Shown: positions 5,726 to 8,809 of the stretch, one piece after another | How positions within the stretch are numbered: the stretch's first letter is position 1 | How the letters are laid out: every line of letters starts with the position of its first letter | Assembly (NCBI GenBank): GCA_023247085.1 | Contig: JAHFHC010000030.1 | Coordinates: 1 to 8,809, forward strand | Direction: 5' to 3' | DNA from: Microcaldota archaeon | Lineage (GTDB): Archaea; Micrarchaeota; Micrarchaeia; Norongarragalinales; UBA8480 | DNA length: 8,809 bases | The notes under the pieces: generated by a model | What the model saw: only the letters and a program-made list of their open reading frames with translations | Told to the model about the DNA's origin: nothing | Databases searched by the model: none | Position numbers and translations under genes: made by a program

Positions 5726-6146
5726 CATGAGAATGAGACGCACAGGCACAGTTGCACCAAAAGAAGGCAAATGGGGAGTAGCTCATATTTATTCGTCTAA
5801 AAACAATACTATAATCACTGTAACTGACATCAGTGGCGCAGAGACAATCGCAGTTGCAAGCGGTGGCATGATCGTTAAAAACGACCGAGAAGAAGGAGGG
5901 CCATATGCAGCAATGCAAGCCGCTTTTAAAGCAAGCGAAAAATCAAAAGAACGCGGAGTAGTTGGCGTAATCGTACGCGTACGCGCTCCAGGTGGCCATG
6001 GCTCTAAAACTCCCGGTGTAGGTGCACAAGCAGCAATTCGCGCATTGGCACGCTCTGGCCTTCGCATAAGCAAAATTGAAGACGTTACTCCAATTCCAAC
6101 AGACACAACCAAGAGACCAGGCGGTAAACGCGGAAGAAGAGTCTAA
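5718..6146 (+). CDS. rps11: 30S ribosomal protein S11
   Basis: S11 is part of the platform of the small subunit near the E site and mRNA exit. The 142-residue product carries the family motifs [22 protein letters not shown] at about residues 19-40. [21 protein letters not shown] follows at about 49-69, and [21 protein letters not shown] at about 90-110. The C-terminus [11 protein letters not shown] is the conserved basic end. The start is TTG, backed by GGTGA six bases upstream, and the coding region overlaps rps4 by eight bases. The motif starts are offset by one residue at most in my count. Family and frame are certain. Confidence 0.95.
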   Translation: MADMRMRRTGTVAPKEGKWGVAHIYSSKNNTIITVTDISGAETIAVASGGMIVKNDREEGGPYAAMQAAFKASEKSKERGVVGVIVRVRAPGGHGSKTPGVGAQAAIRALARSGLRISKIEDVTPIPTDTTKRPGGKRGRRV

Positions 6147-6160
6147 GAAAATTCAAAAAA

Positions 6161-6170
6161 AAATATATAA
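6161..6170 (+). promoter_or_regulatory. Possible internal promoter (TATA box) before rpoD
   Basis: AAATATATAA lies in the 58-base gap between rps11 and rpoD, ending 34 bases before the rpoD ATG. Transcription would start about 10 bases before that ATG. The gap is very A-rich, so a chance match is possible. It would allow extra transcription of rpoD and the downstream tRNA-Leu. Confidence 0.4.
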
Positions 6171-6204
6171 TGATAAAACAAAAAAGGATCTGACAAAATT
6201 CACA

Positions 6205-6915
6205 ATGGCTGTTAAATTCGAAGAAATCAGAAAAACAAAAACCGGCGCGTATTACCACGTGACTGGCGCGTCAATTTCCCTACTTAACGCACTACGCAGA
6301 ATAGTTAACAGTAGCTTGCCAACCTTTGCAATTGATGAAGTCACCTTCTTTGAAAACAGCTCTGCATTATTCAATGAATATATCGCCCACCGGCTAGCGC
6401 TCATTCCACTTACGCTTGACGAAAACGCTGCACCAGACTTACAAGTTACCTTTTCACTTGAAGCAACTGGACCAACCGTAGTTTATTCAAAAGACTTGAA
6501 GTCAACCGACGAAAAAATCGCACCAGCTTCCACTCGTATTCCAATAATCGTACTCAACGAAAACCAGTCAATTCGCCTTGAAGCAACCGCAACAATGGGA
6601 ATTGCCCGACAACATGCAAAATTCCAAAACAGCCACGCTTCATACTCACATTACCCCAACGTAAAAATCAAAGGCTCCAAAACAGAAGCAATGAAAGTAT
6701 TGCCAAAAGGAACAGTTGATGAAAACGGCAAATTACTTCACCCAGAAAACCTTGACATTGACATATTATCAGACAACGTTTCGATAACGCCAGTAGAAGG
6801 AGAATACATCCTCTACATAGAGAGTTATAACGGCGAAGCGCCTGAACACGTATTAAACCGAGCTGTTTCAATTCTCAAACAAAAAACTGACGAATTGAAA
6901 ACAGAGCTCAAATAA
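6205..6915 (+). CDS. rpoD: DNA-directed RNA polymerase subunit D (Rpo3)
   Basis: This is archaeal subunit D, the counterpart of eukaryotic RPB3 and one half of the bacterial alpha dimer, not a sigma factor. With subunits L, N and P it forms the platform on which the polymerase assembles. From ATG 6205 it has 236 residues. The dimerisation motif LLNALRRIVNSSLPTFAIDEV is at about residues 26-46. The next stretch, EYIAHRLALIPL, is family-typical. MGIARQHAKFQNSHASY near the middle matches the conserved AKWQP-like strand. The C-terminus EAPEHVLNRAVSILKQKTDEL is the final helix. There is no cysteine at all, so the Fe-S cluster domain of some archaeal D subunits is absent. A longer in-frame reading reaches back into rps11 but is not supported. 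Confidence 0.94.
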   Translation: MAVKFEEIRKTKTGAYYHVTGASISLLNALRRIVNSSLPTFAIDEVTFFENSSALFNEYIAHRLALIPLTLDENAAPDLQVTFSLEATGPTVVYSKDLKSTDEKIAPASTRIPIIVLNENQSIRLEATATMGIARQHAKFQNSHASYSHYPNVKIKGSKTEAMKVLPKGTVDENGKLLHPENLDIDILSDNVSITPVEGEYILYIESYNGEAPEHVLNRAVSILKQKTDELKTELK

Positions 6916-6940
6916 TGCAGGGGTAGCAAAGCCAGGTCAA

Positions 6941-7025
6941 AATAATATGCAGATGAGTTGCCTGTCCTCAAATAACCGGTTAACTGGTTAACAACAGAAC
7001 AGCAGCGATTGCGTTTTTAGACTAA
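6941..7025 (+). other. tRNA-Leu intron 1, non-canonical D-loop intron
   Basis: Exon GGTC (6935-6938) pairs with GACT (7020-7023) in a 4-bp central helix, one G-U. It is flanked by two AAA bulges (6939-6941 and 7024-7026), a clear bulge-helix-bulge. Because both bulges are AAA, the cut can slide by up to three bases without changing the product. Length is 85 bases in every case. Inside, TAACCGG (6973-6979) and CTGGTTA (6984-6990) make a 7-bp hairpin with loop TTAA. GTTG-CTGT (6957-6965) and ACAGCAGC (6999-7006) extend it with one bulge. No ORF. Confidence 0.8.
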
Positions 7026-7072
7026 ATGCGCAGGATTGAGGTTCCTGTCCCGTATGGGTTCGAGAGTTCAAA

Positions 7073-7130
7073 AACGACCTTTTCTTTTAGAAAAAGAAAA
7101 CGTCGACGAAAAGAAAAAGATTTGAATCAA
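7073..7130 (+). other. tRNA-Leu intron 2, non-canonical T-loop intron (about position 59/60)
   Basis: TTCAAA (7067-7072) after the T stem pairs with TTTGAA (7121-7126), giving the central helix plus two more pairs. The 3' bulge is longer than the usual three bases. Splicing that leaves TTCAAA + T restores a normal 7-base T loop. The junction can slide by two bases because AA is on both sides; the length stays 58. The body of the intron is one oligo-T/oligo-A hairpin (7075-7105), followed by a second A-rich run like that in tRNA-Ser intron 2. No ORF. Confidence 0.78.
7075..7105 (+). repeat. Oligo-T/oligo-A hairpin, copy 2 (in tRNA-Leu intron 2)
   Basis: T4-C-T4 (7080-7088) pairs with A4-G-A4 (7092-7100) around the loop AGA. 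CGAC (7075-7078) pairs with GTCG (7102-7105) beyond a single C-C mismatch, for 13 bp in all. It is the same design as the hairpin in the tRNA-Ser T-loop intron. Confidence 0.7.
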
Positions 7131-7191
7131 TCTCTCCTCCTGCATTTACATGTTAAAATAGAAACAGAAAATAAATCAGACAGAAGCAAAT

Positions 7192-7196
7192 GGTGA
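7192..7196 (+). promoter_or_regulatory. Shine-Dalgarno site of rpl18e
   Basis: GGTGA lies seven bases before the ATG at 7204 and fixes that start. The 59-base stretch between tRNA-Leu and rpl18e also holds TTAAAATAG at 7153-7161, a weak TATA-like sequence. Confidence 0.55.
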
Positions 7197-7203
7197 AACA
7201 AAA

Positions 7204-7554
7204 ATGGTTCAACGTGGCCCAACAAACATAACCTTGGCCAAATTAATATCAGGTTTAGAACAAGCAGCTAAGAAAAACAAAGCTCCAATTTGGAAACGCG
7301 CAGCTGAACTACTCTCCAGGCCAACACGCAAACGCGTAGAAGTAAACCTCGTCAAGTTAGGTAAATTAAGCGGGCAAGTGCTTGTTCCCGGCAAAGTACT
7401 GTCAGTTGGAGTTGGCTCAAAAGCAACAATCGCAGCATTTTCATTCTCGTCAAAAGCAAGAGAAAAAATCGCTAAAACTGGGGGAAAAACAATTTCAATC
7501 AAACAACTCATTGAAATGAACCCAACTGGCAAAAACGTCAAAATAATTATTTAA
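7204..7554 (+). CDS. rpl18e: 50S ribosomal protein L18e
   Basis: L18e is an archaeal/eukaryotic large-subunit protein related to bacterial L15. The 116-residue product has the expected length. It shows the family features TNITLAKLISGLEQAAKK at about residues 7-24 and IWKRAAELLSRPTRKRVEVNL at about 29-49. VLVPGKVLSVG lies at about 60-70, and the final strand-helix ending MNPTGKNVKIII. It follows tRNA-Leu by 59 bases, the same neighbour I recall in haloarchaea, and starts the L18e-L13-S9-RpoN segment. Confidence 0.94.
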   Translation: MVQRGPTNITLAKLISGLEQAAKKNKAPIWKRAAELLSRPTRKRVEVNLVKLGKLSGQVLVPGKVLSVGVGSKATIAAFSFSSKAREKIAKTGGKTISIKQLIEMNPTGKNVKIII

Positions 7555-7599
7555 GAGACAAAACAAAAAAAATCATTAAAAGGAATGACCAACAAAAAC

Positions 7600-8019
7600 A
7601 TGAAAAACATAGTAATTGATGCAACTGGACTTGTCATCGGCAGACTCGCTACCCAATGCGCAAAAGAAGCGCTACGTGGACACTCAATAGAAGTACTAAA
7701 CATAGAAAAAGCAGTTATCTCCGGCAACCCCAAAAAAATAATCACAGTGTATAAAAAACGCAGAACAATGACTAACCACGCTAATCCAGAAGAAGGCGCA
7801 AAATGGCCAAGGAGACCAGATTACCTCTTCAAAAAAATACTATCAGGCATGACTCCAAATTCAATACGCGGCAAACTAGCCTTGCGCAGAGTAAAAGCAC
7901 ACTTAGGCGACAACGGCAAAAAAGGCCAAGCATATAACATCAAAAACGCTTCTCAACTAAGAGGAAATCACATTACACTAGGAGAATTATCAACCGCACT
8001 TGGGTGGGCACATGGCTAA
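7600..8019 (+). CDS. rpl13: 50S ribosomal protein L13
   Basis: L13 binds 23S rRNA early in large-subunit assembly. From ATG 7600 the product has 139 residues beginning MKNIVIDATGLVIGRLATQ, which matches the usual archaeal start of the fold. EVLNIEKAVISGNPKKII follows. The rRNA-binding KWPRRPDYLFKKILSGMTP is in the middle, and GELSTALGWAHG is the end. An in-frame ATG at 7585 would add MTNKN; AGGA touches that codon directly, so it cannot serve it as a ribosome site. The same motif is 15 bases from ATG 7600, which is longer than ideal. Either start is possible. The last eight bases overlap rps9. Confidence 0.92.
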   Translation: MKNIVIDATGLVIGRLATQCAKEALRGHSIEVLNIEKAVISGNPKKIITVYKKRRTMTNHANPEEGAKWPRRPDYLFKKILSGMTPNSIRGKLALRRVKAHLGDNGKKGQAYNIKNASQLRGNHITLGELSTALGWAHG

Positions 8020-8416
8020 AAAAACAATCGTAACCCGTGGAAAACGCAAAGAAGCAATTGCACGCGCAACAATAACCGCAGGAACCGGCAGGTACACGGT
8101 TAACGGAGTAGCAGTTAACGCCTTATCCTCAATCTTCCTACGCGACGTTTACAGTGAACCACTTTCATTCTTCCCCGACGCAACTAAATACGACATTGCA
8201 GTTAAAGTAAACGGCGGCGGCGCAAGCGGACAAGCACAAGCAGCGAGAACCGCAGTTGCACGCGCATTACTGCAAGTGCACGGCGCACCAGATGCGGTTA
8301 AACAACAAATGCTCGCATCCGACAGGTCACTCCTCGTAGAAGACCCACGTAGAGTTGAACCAAAGAAATTCAAAGGACCAAAAGCAAGAGCAAGATTCAC
8401 AAAATCTTACCGTTAA
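8012..8416 (+). CDS. rps9: 30S ribosomal protein S9
   Basis: S9 lies in the head of the small subunit, and its C-terminal tail reaches the P-site tRNA. From ATG 8012 the product has 134 residues, the usual archaeal size. It starts MAKKTIVTRGKRKEAIARATI. It contains VKVNGGGASGQAQAARTAVARAL in the middle and ends PKARARFTKSYR, the universal basic tail with terminal Tyr-Arg. GGTGG at 8003-8007 is four bases upstream and supports this ATG over a TTG at 8000. The start overlaps the rpl13 stop by eight bases, which suggests coupling. Confidence 0.95.
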   Translation: MAKKTIVTRGKRKEAIARATITAGTGRYTVNGVAVNALSSIFLRDVYSEPLSFFPDATKYDIAVKVNGGGASGQAQAARTAVARALLQVHGAPDAVKQQMLASDRSLLVEDPRRVEPKKFKGPKARARFTKSYR

Positions 8417-8446
8417 AGCTTTTTCTTTTTTTTTAAAAAGAAAAAC
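8417..8446 (+). terminator. Oligo-T/oligo-A hairpin, copy 3 (rps9-rpoN gap), possible terminator
   Basis: T5-C-T5 (8420-8430) pairs with A5-G-A5 (8435-8445) over 11 bp with loop TTTT. The nine-T run is the sort of signal at which archaeal polymerase pauses or stops. It lies between two genes normally in one operon, so it may only attenuate. It shares its design with the hairpins in the two tRNA T-loop introns. Confidence 0.45.
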
Positions 8447-8467
8447 AATCAGGTGTAAATGTAAAAT

Positions 8468-8668
8468 ATGATGATCCCAATTCGTTGCTTCTCATGCGGC
8501 AAACCAGTAGCCGAAGACATAGACGAATATGTAGTCAAAACAGAAGTAGAAAAACAAGACGTTGCCAAAACTCTAAACGACTTAGGCTACCCACGCTACT
8601 GCTGCAGGCGAATGTTCGTTTCATACGTCCCACTAATCGACGAAATCAAACACTTCCAAAGATTCTAA
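8468..8668 (+). CDS. rpoN: DNA-directed RNA polymerase subunit N (Rpo10)
   Basis: This is archaeal subunit N, the counterpart of RPB10, not sigma-54. It is a small zinc protein in the D-L-N-P assembly platform with RpoD. The 66-residue product has the family start MIPIRCFSCGKPV. C7 and C10 form the CxxC pair and C45-C46 the adjacent pair of the atypical zinc site (YCCRRM). It ends VPLIDEIKHFQRF. ATG occurs twice in tandem (8468, 8471); family proteins usually begin at the second. AGGTG at 8451-8455 is 12 bases away. An in-frame ATG directly followed by TAA (8459-8464) lies between the two. rpoK, the usual next gene, is not here. Confidence 0.94.
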   Translation: MMIPIRCFSCGKPVAEDIDEYVVKTEVEKQDVAKTLNDLGYPRYCCRRMFVSYVPLIDEIKHFQRF

Positions 8669-8689
8669 AAACCAAAAAGAATTTCTGGA

Positions 8690-8707
8690 TTTTGTTTTTA
8701 TTTTTTT
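8690..8707 (+). terminator. T-rich terminator region after rpoN
   Basis: The run TTTTGTTTTTATTTTTTT lies 22 bases after the rpoN stop. Archaeal transcription can end at such T-runs without a strong hairpin. The A-rich stretch at 8667-8678 could also pair loosely with it. It separates the operon from the tRNA-Pro gene. Confidence 0.5.
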
Positions 8708-8720
8708 ACTATGTGGCTTG

Positions 8721-8728
8721 ATTTTAAA
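8721..8728 (+). promoter_or_regulatory. TATA box of the tRNA-Pro promoter
   Basis: ATTTTAAA ends 25 bases before the 5' end of tRNA-Pro at 8754. This is the spacing expected for transcription to begin at or very near the mature 5' end. Confidence 0.5.
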
Positions 8729-8753
8729 CTTCTACTGTGCTAACTATTTTAAT

Positions 8754-8809
8754 GGGACCATGGGGTAGCCTGGCATCCTACGGCCTTGGGGTGGCCGTGA
8801 CCCGAGCAA
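8754..8809 (+). tRNA. tRNA-Pro (anticodon GGG), cut by window edge and possibly interrupted in the T arm
   Basis: The 5' acceptor GGGACCA (8754-8760) is followed by a D arm TAGCCTGGCATCCT typical of tRNA-Pro. Anticodon stem: CGGCC (8781-8785) with GGCCG (8793-8797). The loop TTGGGGT places anticodon GGG at 8788-8790. The variable region and T-stem half (TGACCCGAG, 8798-8806) look normal. The next bases are CAA where the universal TTC of the T loop should begin. The gene runs off the window three bases later, so an intron near position 53/54 is possible but unproven. The 3' half is not visible. A tRNA-Pro downstream of rpoN is what I recall from haloarchaeal gene order. Confidence 0.85.

Larger units (their letters stand above)
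6917..7144 (+). tRNA. tRNA-Leu (anticodon GAG) with D-loop and T-loop introns
   Basis: Acceptor stem: GCAGGGG (6917-6923) with CTCCTGC (7137-7143), one G-U pair; discriminator A7144, as expected for Leu. D stem: GCA 6926-6928 with TGC 7027-7029. The loop carries AAGCCAGGTCAAA, typical of archaeal tRNA-Leu. Anticodon stem: CAGGA 7031-7035 with TCCTG 7043-7047. The 7-base loop is intact and the anticodon is GAG (7038-7040). Class II variable arm at 7048-7061 (CCC/GGG). T stem: GAGAG 7062-7066 with CTCTC 7132-7136. An 85-base intron is in the D loop and a 58-base intron in the T loop; the spliced RNA is 85 bases. The gene starts two bases after the rpoD stop, so it is very likely processed from the operon transcript. 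CCA is not encoded. Confidence 0.9.

Noticed and set aside
6076-6204. Longer N-terminus for RpoD starting inside rps11
   Set aside because: It would overlap rps11 by 71 bases in another frame and adds low-complexity Lys/Gln residues unlike the family. MAVKFEEIRKTKTG at 6205 is a natural D-subunit start and has a TATA box upstream.
6978-6992. Tandem repeat GGTTAAC-T-GGTTAAC
   Set aside because: It is only two 7-base units and is part of the hairpin inside the D-loop intron; no array or mobile element is indicated.
6917-7144. Split or permuted tRNA
   Set aside because: All exons are in normal 5' to 3' order on one strand, within 228 bases, so ordinary introns are the simpler reading.
8485-8721. 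A 78-codon + strand reading frame overlapping rpoN
   Set aside because: It is the shifted frame of rpoN, with no family resemblance; its end is translated T-rich terminator sequence.

Overview
The window is archaeal chromosome. It carries the downstream end of the S10-spc-alpha ribosomal and transcription supercluster, all on the + strand. The r-proteins L34e, L14e and L18e, the H/ACA pseudouridine synthase Cbf5, the RNA polymerase subunits D and N, and a DUF106/EMC3-like insertase protein are archaeal-type. Shine-Dalgarno sites of the GGTGA type precede several genes. The many tRNA introns, a very short L14e, and the absence of adk and rpoK from their usual slots hint at a small-genome DPANN-like lineage. 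That placement is inference, not something the sequence proves.

Layout. Positions 2-1267 hold secY, cut by the left edge, followed by a DUF106 membrane protein (1274-1759). From 1822 comes rpl34e with its own TATA box, then cmk (2242-2895), a 53-codon rpl14e that overlaps the end of cmk (2877-3038), and cbf5 (3080-4084). A 162-base gap leads to a tRNA-Ser(GGA) gene at 4247-4511 that is interrupted twice. Next is the alpha cluster: rps13, rps4, rps11, rpoD (4547-6915). A tRNA-Leu(GAG) gene, also interrupted twice, starts two bases after the rpoD stop (6917-7144). Then come rpl18e, rpl13, rps9 and rpoN (7204-8668). The window ends inside a tRNA-Pro(GGG) gene (8754-8809+), which departs from consensus at its T arm just before the edge.

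How the genes work together. SecY and the DUF106 protein serve membrane protein insertion. The r-proteins, Cbf5 and the tRNAs serve translation and RNA modification. RpoD and RpoN belong to the assembly platform of RNA polymerase. Cmk supplies CDP/dCDP.

The most interesting content is in the tRNAs. tRNA-Ser has a canonical 37/38 intron plus a 118-base T-loop intron. tRNA-Leu has a D-loop intron and a T-loop intron but an uninterrupted anticodon loop. In total, introns make up 183 of 265 and 143 of 228 bases of these genes. Both T-loop introns carry the same kind of oligo-T/oligo-A hairpin (T4-6 C T4-5, short loop, A4-5 G A4-6). A third copy lies between rps9 and rpoN. This hairpin family is not explained by the genes. 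No CRISPR array, insertion sequence or rRNA gene was seen.
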